From Rugalucina vietnamica (taxonomy: Eukaryota; Mollusca; Bivalvia; Lucinida; Lucinidae), in the NCBI GenBank assembly GCA_964017185.1, contig OZ024884.1, positions 18,818,048-18,882,047 of the forward strand: DNA of 64,000 nucleotides. The letters run 5' to 3'. Within the stretch, counting starts at the first letter, position 1, and each line of letters opens with the position of its first letter. Positions 33,575-43,805 of this stretch are shown one piece after another. The notes under the pieces were generated by a model. It saw only the letters and a list, made by a program, of their open reading frames with translations. It was not told the origin of the DNA and searched no databases. The translations under genes were made by a program, and so were the position numbers.

Positions 33575-36500
33575 CTAGCCAATATCTAGAAGTTTCTCAA
33601 AAGGTCTCCATGATTGCATAAATTCTGGCATTTTATTGTTCTTCAAAGCTATTTCTTTATGGCTAAGATACAGAGACCTAACATTAATCTTGTATACTAA
33701 AAACATCAAGGGTTTATTAGTGTTTCTACACATACTGATGAAATATTTAGCTATCAGCAATAAAAATTGGACTGTTTCAGATGTACTCTTAGAGAAATTC
33801 CCTAAAATGAATGTTTCCTCTGTCAGGTTTAAATCTATTGACATTTCTTTGAATTGTTTAATCATTTCTTTAATAAAAATTTGTGTTTGGGGGCATTTCC
33901 AAAGTAGATGTTCAATTGTTTCTTCAGAATTTCCACAAAAGGAACAGTTAGGGTTGTTTATTAAGTCGATCTTGAATAAAAAGTTATTTGTAACCATAAT
34001 CTTATGGTTTATAGTAGTTTGGAACCATCTTAGTTTAGTGCATTTTGTAATCCTGAAAGGTGCATCAAAAATGTTTTCCCATGCCTTATCATCAATATTA
34101 TATAGTTCATTCCATTTGATTTTACCTGTTGGTTCATCATTATTCTGGTTTAATACATTATATATGTTTTGTGAACCTTTCTGTTGTTTAAGAATGATGC
34201 TAATTGGTTTTGGAATTATTGGACCAAATGTAGTACCTATTATATTTACTTTCCTGCTTTTTTTAAACTTCTTGAGACATTCAATAACTCCTTGGTACTG
34301 AAGAAAATTTGTCTTTATAGATGTATTGTTGGTAAATGAATCAAAATTGTAAAAGTTTCCTTGATCATCAATGAAATCTCGGAAATAGCATATTCCTTTA
34401 TCAAACCAGGATTTAAAGAAAAAACTTTTAGTGCCAATTTTTAAGCACTCATTGTCAAAAACAGGCATCTGGAGTATATTCGAACTATCAATATTGACCT
34501 TTGTTTGTCTTTGAAATTCTAAAAAAGCTGAAAGCACATCTTTCCAAAATACATTTTTTAATTTTTGAAACATTGTCTTTGTATACTCTGAACCACATGA
34601 AAACAATCTTTCAACTATTACTTCTCTTTTTATGAAAAACTGCCACTTGCTTTCTTTTTGAAGCAATCTTCTCAACCAAGTAATTTTAAGTGCCTGAGAG
34701 AAAGCTTTTAAATTTATCATTTTTAAACCACCTTCAAGATATTGTTTTATAACTATTGTTTGTTTTATTTTTGCTCTGCCATTCCAAAGGTAATCATAAA
34801 ATATGCTATTGATATTTTTAAGAAAATCATAGTTAGGGTTTGGAAGAGCTATCAATAAATGAGTTATTTTTGGTAGTATAAGGGTTTTAATTACAGTTAC
34901 CTTTCCAAGTGGTGTCAGGAATCTTCTCTGCCAGATTTTTATTAAGTTTTTAACTTGAGCAATTTTGTCCTTGTAATTTATGTCTACTATTTTATCAAGA
35001 TCAACATTGAAAATTACCCCTAACAGTTTAAATTGAGTCGTTCCCCATGATAGTTTCCATCTTGTTTTAATCGAGTCAGTGCTGTATTTCTTTGCCCCAA
35101 TCCATACTACTTGTGTTTTGTCAAAATTTGTTTTTAGTCCTGATATGTCTGCAAAAGTTTCTAGTTCTTGTAAAATTTCTTCAAGAGACTGTTTTGAGCC
35201 ATCCAGAAAGGCAGAAGCATCATCGGCATATTGTGAGAATTTGATTTCGGTATTATCAATTTTTATTCCTTTTATATTTTTGTTATTTCTTATTCTTACT
35301 GATAGGATTTCAGCACATAGAATAAACAAGTACGGAGAGATAGGATCTCCTTGTCGACAGCCTCGACCTAACTTGAAAAAAGATGATAAGTGACCACATT
35401 GTAAAACTGCTGATGAAGAGTTCTTGTAAAATGTAGATATCCAATTTCTAATTGACGGTCCAAAATTGAAAAATTGTAGAACTTTGTTTATAAAAGACCA
35501 AGACAAAGAGTCAAATGCCTTTTCAAAATCAATGAGTAATAATAATCCAGGAATGTTATTTTCTTCTGTAAATTGCAGCAAGTCGTATACAAGTCTGGTG
35601 TTTTCGCCAATATATCTACCCTTAATAAACCCAGTTTGGTCAGTGCTTATCAGTTTATCTAAAACAGTTTTTATTCTACTTGCAATAGAACCAGATGCAA
35701 CTTTGTATATTGTATTTAAAAGTGTTATTGGACGCCAGTTCTTGAGAGCATTTCTGCACTTATTTTCTTTTGGTATACACACTATAAGACCATTTTTTTG
35801 TGTTACTGAAAGCTCTCCCTGCAAAAATCCAAAATTTATTGACCTTACCACAAAATTACCTAATTGCTTCCAGAAAACTTTGTAGAAGTCTACTGAAAAC
35901 CCACTTGTACCTGGACTTTTGTTGTTTTTCATGTTTTTCAATGTTAAACTGGCTTCTTTTAGAGTTATTTCACCTTCTAATTCTGTTGCTTCTTGCTCAT
36001 TTAGTTTTGGCATATTAATGTTTTGCATGTATATGTTTAGATTTATGTCATTTAAAGAATTTTCTCTACTGGAATATAGGTTTTCATAATATTTGCTGGC
36101 TTCATTTAAAATTTCTTTTTGATTTGTAATATGCTCACCATTTTCTTGCTCAATTACATTAATTATTTTACTGGAGTAATTATGTGATTCCAGGTTACAA
36201 AAAAATTGTGAGGGTTTTTCACCATTTTCAATAATATTTGCCCTGGATCGGACTAAATAACCTTGCATTTTTTCTTCTCTTATAGTGTAAAGTTGCTGCT
36301 TTAATTCTTCTACTTTTGGGATAGTTTCCTCTACTAGTTTTTCTTCTAAATTTTGAATTTTTGTTATCAATTCCTTTTCTTCTTTATTTTTAGCTTTCTT
36401 TTTGTATGACGCATAAGATATTGACTTTCCTCTTATTTCCATCATGAGTGTTTCAAGGAATAATGAATCATTAATTATAAATTGTAATTCATCATCTGGA

Positions 36501-37366
36501 ATTTGATCTATATTTTCTAAATTGTATATGGGTAGACAATATTGTTTTTTGATTTCCAAAATTTTTGAATTTATTGCATTAAGATATTCTATGTCATTTA
36601 GGAGAGAATTGTTGTGTTTCCATAGACCTTTTCCATGTTCAAAAGTATTCATTGTTAAGGATAATGTCACAATTGAATGGTCTGATTTGTAACCTGTTTC
36701 AATTTTTGATGTTTTTACCAAATTAATAAGGTTCTCTGTCACTAGAAAAAAGTCAAGTCTTGATTGTTTAAATGGATTTTTACGTCTCCATGTGTATCTT
36801 TTAAGAGATGGATGCAACTCTCTAAAAGTATCAAATAAATTATTTTCTTTTATGCTATTTGTCACAAATGACCGTGCCTTCGGATTATTGATGTGTTTAT
36901 AGTTAAAACAATCCATATCTTGATCAAGAGTTAAGTTAAAATCTCCGCAGATTATGTATGTGTCATTTTCCATTTCTGCAATACAGTTAAAAACATTCTC
37001 GTAAAACTTAGGTTCATCTTTGTTTGGACCATATATATTAACAAGTGTTAACCGTTTGTCCCAAATTGTTATATCTAAAATCAAGAAATTGCCATCTGTA
37101 TCATGTTTATGTTTATGTATTTTGCAGTCAACTTTTTTATTGAAAAATATGGCTACACCTCTTGCATTAGATTGTGGAGCTGGACCAAAAAAACACTTCC
37201 CATCCCATCTGTTTCTGATATGCATTTCATCGCTGTTGGTAAAATGTGTATCTTGCAGACAGTAAATGTCAAAATTTTTATCATTTAAATACTGGAATAC
37301 ATCTTTTTGTTTCTTAATTCCACCCAGTCCTTGAGTGTTAAAGGACAGTATTTTTAGCTCAGCCAT
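33575..37366 (-). CDS. LINE ORF2: endonuclease, reverse transcriptase, Cys-His motif
   Basis: An uninterrupted 1263-residue ORF2 protein that nicks target DNA and primes reverse transcription there. Residues 1-240 are an exonuclease-endonuclease-phosphatase domain: FNTQGLGG (9-16), LQDTH (37-41), YGPN (112-115), GDFN (141-144), RLDFFLV (203-209) and SDHS (228-231). Residues 480-760 are the reverse transcriptase: SPGTSGFSVDFYK, WRPITLLN (544-551), LIDFEKAFDSLSW (611-623), GCRQGDPISPYLF (669-681) and catalytic YADD (713-716). A C-terminal CSFC...H...C motif lies near residue 1141. The usual Glu of the endonuclease LQETH motif is Asp here. Residues 320-370 look coiled-coil. The layout fits the L1/Tx1 lineage. 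The start MAELKILSFN sits directly on the domain, as expected. The intact frame suggests a recent insertion. Confidence 0.95.
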   Translation of the reverse strand: MAELKILSFNTQGLGGIKKQKDVFQYLNDKNFDIYCLQDTHFTNSDEMHIRNRWDGKCFFGPAPQSNARGVAIFFNKKVDCKIHKHKHDTDGNFLILDITIWDKRLTLVNIYGPNKDEPKFYENVFNCIAEMENDTYIICGDFNLTLDQDMDCFNYKHINNPKARSFVTNSIKENNLFDTFRELHPSLKRYTWRRKNPFKQSRLDFFLVTENLINLVKTSKIETGYKSDHSIVTLSLTMNTFEHGKGLWKHNNSLLNDIEYLNAINSKILEIKKQYCLPIYNLENIDQIPDDELQFIINDSLFLETLMMEIRGKSISYASYKKKAKNKEEKELITKIQNLEEKLVEETIPKVEELKQQLYTIREEKMQGYLVRSRANIIENGEKPSQFFCNLESHNYSSKIINVIEQENGEHITNQKEILNEASKYYENLYSSRENSLNDINLNIYMQNINMPKLNEQEATELEGEITLKEASLTLKNMKNNKSPGTSGFSVDFYKVFWKQLGNFVVRSINFGFLQGELSVTQKNGLIVCIPKENKCRNALKNWRPITLLNTIYKVASGSIASRIKTVLDKLISTDQTGFIKGRYIGENTRLVYDLLQFTEENNIPGLLLLIDFEKAFDSLSWSFINKVLQFFNFGPSIRNWISTFYKNSSSAVLQCGHLSSFFKLGRGCRQGDPISPYLFILCAEILSVRIRNNKNIKGIKIDNTEIKFSQYADDASAFLDGSKQSLEEILQELETFADISGLKTNFDKTQVVWIGAKKYSTDSIKTRWKLSWGTTQFKLLGVIFNVDLDKIVDINYKDKIAQVKNLIKIWQRRFLTPLGKVTVIKTLILPKITHLLIALPNPNYDFLKNINSIFYDYLWNGRAKIKQTIVIKQYLEGGLKMINLKAFSQALKITWLRRLLQKESKWQFFIKREVIVERLFSCGSEYTKTMFQKLKNVFWKDVLSAFLEFQRQTKVNIDSSNILQMPVFDNECLKIGTKSFFFKSWFDKGICYFRDFIDDQGNFYNFDSFTNNTSIKTNFLQYQGVIECLKKFKKSRKVNIIGTTFGPIIPKPISIILKQQKGSQNIYNVLNQNNDEPTGKIKWNELYNIDDKAWENIFDAPFRITKCTKLRWFQTTINHKIMVTNNFLFKIDLINNPNCSFCGNSEETIEHLLWKCPQTQIFIKEMIKQFKEMSIDLNLTEETFILGNFSKSTSETVQFLLLIAKYFISMCRNTNKPLMFLVYKINVRSLYLSHKEIALKNNKMPEFMQSWRPFEKLLDIG

Positions 37367-38058
37367 TTAGAAATAGATGAAAACATAGAATGAACCGCTC
37401 GACTTGCATGACTGATGACAGAAGGAAGTAAGAACATATAATAAGTATAACAAATAACATACAAACAAAATGAAACAATGTCATGTTTAAACACAAATAG
37501 TGTTCAAAACATCAAAAATCTTGGATTTGCACTTATATATATATAACTCAGTTTAGTTATGTTTAGCTTAAATTCTACAATTGGCATTTGCAGATAAGCA
37601 GATGTGGTGTGCCTATCTCCTCATGTCCCATGACTGATACCGTTTTTTTTTTTTTTTTTGTGTGTGTGTTTTTTTTAAGTCTTCATCGAAGACTTGTGCT
37701 GCAGGCCCCAATCAGAAATTCTTTGCAGCTATAACAAAAGCATGTACCCGCACCATCAATTGTTGGGATATATAACACACATAAGTAGATATTCACACCA
37801 TCTGCCCATCTGTGATTGCCTATCGATATTTAGGAAAAAGGTGATTTTTCTTTTGTGTTAACATGCACAATTTAAAATGGCACCATAACAATATCTTTTT
37901 ATATCTTTTATGGTCAATGGGAAAAACAGACCATAGTATTAGTGAAAAATAATAAGTCACCTTGAGGCATAGCAATAATGGAAATGAAGCTTAAATTACC
38001 AGTTCATACCTTATCGACTAGTCAATGCTATACTGAGGTTGATCTGCATGATACGAAA
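37367..38058 (-). other. Region upstream of LINE ORF2
   Basis: Probable 5' part of the LINE. It contains a poly-T/GT tract (37641-37675) and the small palindrome GTCTTCATCGAAGAC (37679). No ORF1 with a coiled coil or zinc knuckle is visible. Its junction with the satellite at about 38058 has no obvious target-site signature. Confidence 0.5.
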
Positions 38059-39497
38059 ATGAATTCGAACAAACGGTATATTAATCCGTGCAAACGATAT
38101 ATTAATTCGAGCAAACGGGATATCAATCCGTTCAAACGGGATGTTAATCCGTGCTAACGAGATATTAATTCGAGCAAACGACATATTAATTCGAACAAAC
38201 GGGATATGAATTCGTGCAAACGGTATATTAATCCGTGCAAACGATATATTAATTCGAGCAAACAGGATATTAATTCGAGCAAACGGGATATCAATTCGTT
38301 CAAACGGGATGTTAATCCGTGCTAACGAGATATTAATTCGTACAAACGACATATTAATTCGAACAAACGGGATATGAATTCGTGCAAACGGTATATTAAT
38401 CCGTGCAAACGATATATTAATTCGAGCAAACGGGATATCAATTCGTTCAAACGGGATGTTAATCCGTGCTAACGAGATATTAATTCGTACAAATGACATA
38501 TTAATTCGAACAAACGGGATATGAATTCGTGCAAACGGTATATTAATTCGTACAAACGACATATTAATTCGAACAAACAGGATATGAATTCGTGCAAACG
38601 GTATATTAATCCGTGCAAACGATATATTAATTCGAGCAAACGGGATATCAATTCGTTCAAACGGGATGTTAATCCGTGCTAACGAGATATTAATTCGTAC
38701 AAACAACATATTAATTCGAACAAATGGGATATGAATTCGTGGTAACGGTATATTAATCCGTGCAAACGATATATTAATTCGAGCAAACGGGATATCAATT
38801 CGTTCAAATGGGATATTAATCCGTGCAAACGAGATATTTATTCGTACAAACGGCATATTAATTCGATTAAACGGAATATGAATTCGTGCAAATGGTATAT
38901 TAATCCGTGCAAACGACATATTATTTCGAGCAAATGGGATATGAATTCGTGCAAACGGTATATACTAATTCGAGCAAACGGGATATCAATTCGTTCAAAC
39001 GGGATATTAATCCGTCCAAACGAGATATTAATTCGTACAAACGACATATTAATTCGAGCAAACGGGATATGAATTCGTGCAAACGACAAACGACATATTA
39101 ATTCGAGCAAACGGGATATGAATTTGTACAAACGGTTTATTAATCCGTGCAAACGACATATTAATTCGAGCAAACGGGATATTAATCTGTTCAAACGATA
39201 TATTAATTCTAGCAAACGGGATATCAATTTGTTCAAACGGGATATTAATCCGTGCAAACGAGATATTAATTCGTACAAACGACATATTAATTCGAGCAAA
39301 CCGGATATGAATTCTTGCAAACGGTTTATTAATCCGTTTGGACGAGATAATAATTTGTTTGGACAAGATATCATGTCAGGAAAACCAAGTTGATCGATTG
39401 ACCTTTTGGTGAACTTAAATTGGACCTGATCTTATTTATTTATTGTACCAAACTTTGATTGTTAGCTCAAACATTAATTTTACTGTGTGACCTAGAA
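38059..39497. repeat. 21-bp satellite array 2 with flank, duplicate of array 1
   Basis: From about 38281 this matches 31424 onward at a constant offset of 6857 bases, through the end of the array and the unique flank (GTTGATCGATTGACCTTTTG). Only scattered single-base differences were noted. Examples are AAACGGG for AAATGGG at 38281 and ATATTAATTC for ATATCAATTC near 39097. One extra 21-bp monomer lies near 38260. The left boundary is abrupt, inside a monomer. Confidence 0.92.
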
Positions 39498-39504
39498 TGT
39501 TAAC

Positions 39505-39765
39505 TTGTCTGACAAAAACCAACAGTCCTGGTTTCCGACCAGGTCCGACTCAAAACGGGCTTAACAGCGACAGAATATAGCTAAGAAGCTTGAAATTTCC
39601 GATTTAGAAAGTAAAGGAATTTTACTATTCGTGTAGGGTGAACAAAGACGCTGATCAGCTTCGCGGTTACCATGAAGCCGATCTGAACGTTTATTTTCGC
39701 AGCGAAGCTGATCTGAACATTTATTTTCGCATATGCATATTTCTGCTTTTCTCATGCAGTGGCCC
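39505..39765. mobile_element. MITE family A, copy 12 (duplicate of copy 11, complete right end)
   Basis: Same sequence as 32648-32888 but continuing with GCTTTTCTCATGCAGTGGCC, which is missing from the other copy. This marks exactly where the LINE junction falls in copy 11. Confidence 0.85.
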
Positions 39766-39814
39766 ATATCGCTTCATATCTCCTCATAACGCGGCAAAAA
39801 CAAATACGGATAGA

Positions 39815-39846
<32 letters not shown>

Positions 39847-39881
39847 AAACAGATAAATAAGTACCTTTATTCGAACTAAGA

Positions 39882-39925
<44 letters not shown>

Positions 39926-39926
39926 G

Positions 39927-39968
<42 letters not shown>

Positions 39969-40045
39969 GCCGTCCATCCCTCTGTCTGTCCATCTATCCA
40001 TCCATCCACCCACACACTCATGCAAAACCCATCCATCCATCCATC
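39815..40045. repeat. Microsatellite cluster: AAAT, TCTA and CCAT tracts
   Basis: AAAT repeats (39815-39846), about 21 TCTA repeats with one TCTG variant (39882-39967), then CCAT-rich repeats (39968-40045). The closing GTCGGTCCGTCAGCG resembles the start of bivalve repeat elements. Confidence 0.9.
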
Positions 40046-40500
40046 CGTCGGTCCGTCAGCGATTCCGATTCCGCTCCATTGTCTTGAGCATTTCTTGGCC
40101 GATTTTATTTAAACTTTGTGTAATAGTTGATGTCAGGAAGGAGTGGTTTGGGATTTTCCGCAAATAAGTACAGAATTTTAACCCTTTTTTTATGCTGAAA
40201 TTCCGTTTCCGCTTTATATCTTGGGCGTCTTTAGGCCCATTTCCTTCAAACTATGCATAAGAATTGATATTGCGGAGGAGCATTATGGGATTGCAGATTA
40301 GTAAATTTTGCCCCTTAACTACAGAGTTACGGCCTTTGATTTATGTTCAAAATTGCGTTTTGCTTGATATCTTTTGAACAAATGTATGGATTTTGATAAA
40401 ATTTTGTGGCACATACGTTGACAAGATCTAAGCTTGGATGGTAGTATTTCATATTTTGTGAATTTTTAACAGAGCTATTGATTTTTTTAAAATGACTTTT
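40046..40500 (+). mobile_element. Unassigned repeat fragment with diverged 150-bp units
   Basis: Two or three loosely similar units, each with a phrase like CCGATTTTATTTAAACTTTG or CCCATTTCCTTCAAACTATG followed by TTTAACCC or TTTTGCCCC. The style recalls family G interiors but the sequence differs. Confidence 0.35.
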
Positions 40501-40957
40501 ATCCTATATTTTCAGTTTAAAAAGCACACTTTTTAGTAATTTTGTACATGATTGTACTTTTATTAATAAGATACATGTTGAGAAAACCTCATTCATTTGT
40601 TTTCTGAAATTTCTAGCCTGAGTTAAGTCCCTTGAATAATGTAAAGTGTAAGTGTTGTAACACTACAATATTTCTTCAGATGAAATAATTGGGTTAATGA
40701 TCATAGTTTTCTGATTTGATATCATGCATGCCTGCAGGGCTTTTTTTTCTTTCTTTCTTTTTATATATATTTTCATTGGATGAATAGAAGAGTGTCCAAA
40801 GGTCGCTTCTGTCAAATCCGCGCTCAAGTATATTAACTTATACTACAAAAATTTATTTAAATTTTCCTTGGATAAAAATGCACTGGATTTGGATTGCCTC
40901 CCTTCATCCACAAAAACTTCCATAGTCTGAAATAAGCGTCACATAATTTCACTATAC
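40501..40957. other. No recognisable feature
   Basis: AT-rich sequence with a T/TTTC tract (40741-40762). No gene or repeat copy seen. Confidence 0.45.
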
Positions 40958-41237
40958 ATCATGAAAACATGTGAAATGTATACCCACCCCACTAAACCCT
41001 ACTTTTGAATAGTAAAATTGGGGTATGCATGGGTATACATATTTTTCTTATTTTTGATTTTTGTTCTAAAACATAGATTGTGGGTACTCGTTACAACCGC
41101 CTCGGTGGTTCTAATGTGTACCCACAATCTATGTTTTGAGCAATTATAAGAAAAATAATAATAAAAAATCTGGAAATATTTATTAGTACAGCTGAAACAA
41201 TGCTGTATATTGCATGGACTGGTTTTCGTAATGAGTT
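40958..41237. mobile_element. MITE family B, copy 6 (reverse orientation)
   Basis: Starts CATCATGAAAACATGTGAAA and ends GGTTTTCGTAATGA. Hairpin ACATAGATTGTGGGTACTCG with TGTGTACCCACAATCTATGT. Confidence 0.8.
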
Positions 41238-41279
41238 GAATAATTCCAAGTTAGGTTGCGTTTGCGTTTGCGATGTTTT

Positions 41280-41528
41280 TCATCAGGATAACATGTTCGT
41301 GTAATGTAACGCCTCGCCGAGACGGTTCTAATGTGTACCCACAATCTATGTATTGAGCAAAAAATAAAAAAATGTCAGATTTTTTTATCTGAAAATTTTG
41401 GATTTTTACTACTGAAAACCGTATATTGCATGAAATAGGTATACCATTTTTTACCCAAAGTTTAGTATATTAGTATATAAAAAGGGGTTTAGTTGGGTAT
41501 ACATTTCACGGATATGTTTGCGTGATGA
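41280..41528. mobile_element. MITE family B, copy 7 (internal deletion)
   Basis: Left end CATCAGGATAACATGTTCGT jumps directly to CGCCTCGCCGAGACGGTTCT. The right half runs to CACGGATATGTTTGCGTGATG. It lies 43 bases from copy 6. Confidence 0.72.
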
Positions 41529-41699
41529 AATGCGCATCACAACTCCTGTGGATGTTCAATCTAGTCATTTATATAAGTGCCCTGTTAAAATTTGAGCCTC
41601 TTTAATTTCGGATACTGAATGGCCACGTTTAGATCAATAAGATTTGAGCGGGATGAGGACAGGGGTCGGGGTATTTATTTATATAATATTTATTTATTT

Positions 41700-41848
41700 T
41701 GAGCCGCGTTAAAAGAATAACATTATTGTGGATTCCGACCACTTCCACCGGGCTGTTCATCCACAACAGTTGACTAGATGCTAGAAATGTTTGATTGATA
41801 AAGTAAAAGTATTGTTCTACATGTATTTGAGTAGCGAAAACAAAGGAG
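41700..41848. mobile_element. MITE family A, copy 13 (fragment)
   Basis: GAGCCGCGTTAAAAGAATAAC, then GATTCCGACCACTTCCACCG and GTAGCGAAAACAAAGGAGA. It breaks off before the central hairpin. Confidence 0.6.
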
Positions 41849-41860
41849 ATATGATGAGAT

Positions 41861-42115
41861 GAGCCACTGCATGAAAAGACCAAAACTTTGCATATACGCG
41901 AAAACAAAGATGCAGCTCAGCTTCGCGGTTACAGATCAGATTCGCGGTAACCGCGAAGCTGATCAGCGCCTTTGTTTTCCCTACACGGATAGTATAATTC
42001 CTCTACTTTCTAAATCCGAACTTTTAAGCTTCTTAGCTTTATTCTGTCGTTGTACATCCCGTTGTGTCGGACCTGGTCGGAGAGCCAGATTGTTAGTTTT
42101 GTCACACAAAGGCTC
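41861..42115. mobile_element. MITE family A, copy 14
   Basis: GAGCCACTGCATGAAAAGACC to TCACACAAAGGCTC. The hairpin has a short duplication (TTCGCGGTTACAGATCAG, then TTCGCGGTAACCGCGAAGC). Confidence 0.78.
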
Positions 42116-42273
42116 ATATATTAATTCGTCATGAATATATAATACATTTTGAAGATCATAATTCGTAGTCAACATTCTATAGGTCACGGAGTAAAACTAT
42201 TACGGTGGTAACTATTGTATGAGCTAACAATGCAAATTCACCTTCACCAAAAGGCCAATCGACCACATTACGA

Positions 42274-42492
42274 AAATTTGACCATGCAATATACAGAGAA
42301 TTTTTTCAGTTGTAAAAAAAAATAAATTTCACCAGAAAAAATATTGATATTTTTCTTATTTTTGGTCAAAGCATAGATTGTGGATACATGTTAGAACCGC
42401 CTCGCCGAGGCGGTTCTTACATGTACCCACAATCTATGTTTTGGAGTGGGGTTTGAGGGGGTACACATTTCACGGACATGTTTTCCTGATGG
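42274..42492. mobile_element. MITE family B, copy 8, nested in the satellite element
   Basis: CATTACGAAAATTTGACCAT to TTTTCCTGATG, with the perfect hairpin ATGTTAGAACCGCCTCGCCG and its complement. It sits between CCAATCGACCA and TTTGTTTTCCCGAC, which are contiguous in copy 1 apart from small differences. Confidence 0.78.
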
Positions 42493-42510
42493 TTTGTTTT
42501 CCCGACATAG

Positions 42511-43330
42511 ATGTCGTTTGCACGGATTAATAATCCGTTTGCACGGATTAATAAACCGTTTGAACGAATTGATATCCCGTTTGCTCGAATTAATATATCG
42601 TTTGCACGGATTAATATACCGTTTGCACGAATTCATATCCCGTTTGCTCGAATTGATATGTCGTTTGTACGAATTAATATCTCGTTTGCACGGATTAATA
42701 TCCCGTTTGAACGAATTGATATCCCGTTTGCTCGAATAAATATATCGTTTGCACGGATTAATATACCGTTTGCACGAATTCATATCCCGTTTGCTCGAAT
42801 TAATATGTCGTTTGTACGAATTAATATCTCGTTTGCACGGATTAATATCCCGTTTGAACGAATTGATATCACATTTGCTCAAATTAATATATCGTTTGCA
42901 CGGATTCATATACCATTTGCACGAATTCATATCCCGTTTGCTCGAATTAATATGTCGTTTGTACGAATTAATATTTCGTTTGCACGGATTAATATCCCAT
43001 TTGAACGAATTGATATCCCGTTTGCTCGAATTAATATATCGTTTGCATGGATTAATAAACCATTTGCACGAATTCATATCCCGTTTGCTCGAATTAATAT
43101 GTCGTTTGTACGAATTAATATATCGTTTGCACGGATTAATATCCCGTTTGAACGAATTGATATCCCGTTTGCTCGAATTAACATATCGTTTGCACGGATT
43201 AATAAACCGTTTGCACGAATTCATAACCCGTTTGCTCGAATTAATATGTCGTTTGTACGAATTAATATCTCGTTTGGACGGATTAATATCCCGTTTGAAC
43301 GAATCAATATCCCGTTTGCACGACATATAT
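42511..43330. repeat. 21-bp satellite array 3, inverse orientation
   Basis: About 39 monomers (ATCTCGTTTGCACGAATTAAT as read here), again in 147-bp blocks: the GAACGAATTGATATCCCGTT monomer recurs every 147 bp (for example 42702, 42849, 42996 and 43143). Variants such as ATATCACATTTGCTC mark individual blocks. Confidence 0.92.
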
Positions 43331-43507
43331 TTTTTCTACAAAAAATATTGATTTTTTCTACAAAAAATATTGCGTGTCCTAAAGATACCACCGTAGTTAT
43401 ACATAATGTGTACAAGCAAAGTGCATGTTAGCTTTAAGAAGCTAATAAAATAAATACTGACAAAATTTCTCAGTTGCCTATATAAACTTTACAGTCAGAT
43501 CAAGGTG

Positions 43508-43760
43508 TAGTGCGGCCTTCATGTCCAAGTGGTTAAGAGCGCTGATTTCATGAAGGCGCTGAATCACTAAATCATCACACTGCTGTGTCTGATGTAGGTT
43601 TGCGCCCCACACATGGCACATTTGAGACAAGCCAAGTTCTGCTTGTGGGTGTGCCAGGTGGTTTTTCTTGGGGTTCTCCTGTTTTCACCCCACCTACTGA
43701 TTGGCTCATCTCATATGTGCTGAAATAATTCTGAATCTGAATCAAAAAGAAAAAAAAAAA
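43508..43760 (+). mobile_element. tRNA-derived SINE with A-rich tail
   Basis: The tRNA-like head has an A box GTCCAAGTGGTTAAGAGCGC and B box TAGGTTTGCGCCCC, with an extended middle region like a class II (Leu/Ser) tRNA. A conserved-looking body follows: CAAGCCAAGTTCTGCTTGTG, CACCCCACCTACTGATTGGC, TCATCTCATATG. It ends TCTGAATCTGAATC plus poly(A). The minus-strand fragment at 47436-47615 shares this body. Confidence 0.75.
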
Positions 43761-43805
43761 ACAATCAATCTTTATGTCATTTGTATCCACGGCCCCTTGC
43801 ATCAG

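Larger units (their letters stand above)
32889..38058 (-). mobile_element. L1/Tx1-type LINE, minus strand
   Basis: A non-LTR retrotransposon with a 57-base poly(A) tail (poly-T at 32889-32945), a 3' UTR of about 630 bp, an intact ORF2 and about 690 bp upstream of it. No ORF1 is visible between 37367 and 38058, so the element is either 5'-truncated or lacks ORF1. Instead of a short target duplication, it is flanked by near-identical 1.67-kb segments (31223-32888 and 38059-39745). The 5' limit is placed where satellite sequence resumes. Confidence 0.8.
42201..43395. mobile_element. Satellite-carrying TIR element, copy 3 (inverted)
   Basis: Ends TACGGTGGTA (42201-42210) and TACCACCGTA (43386-43395). 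The left flank reads CTTCACCAAAAGGCCAATCG and the right flank AATATTGCGTGTCCTAAAGA; both match copy 1 in inverse. The element is about 1.2 kb with a smaller satellite core and carries a nested family B MITE near its left side. No protein is encoded. Confidence 0.75.

Noticed and set aside
35466..35885. 139-codon plus-strand frame, and the 221-codon frame at 33636-34301
   Set aside because: Antisense shadows of the AT-rich LINE ORF2; no motif of their own.
2911..43745. Shared 3' tail between the first LINE (ATTCAG repeats) and the SINE at 43508 (TCTGAA repeats)
   Set aside because: The two tails are complementary rather than identical in the sense orientation, so they do not support LINE-SINE partnership as read here.
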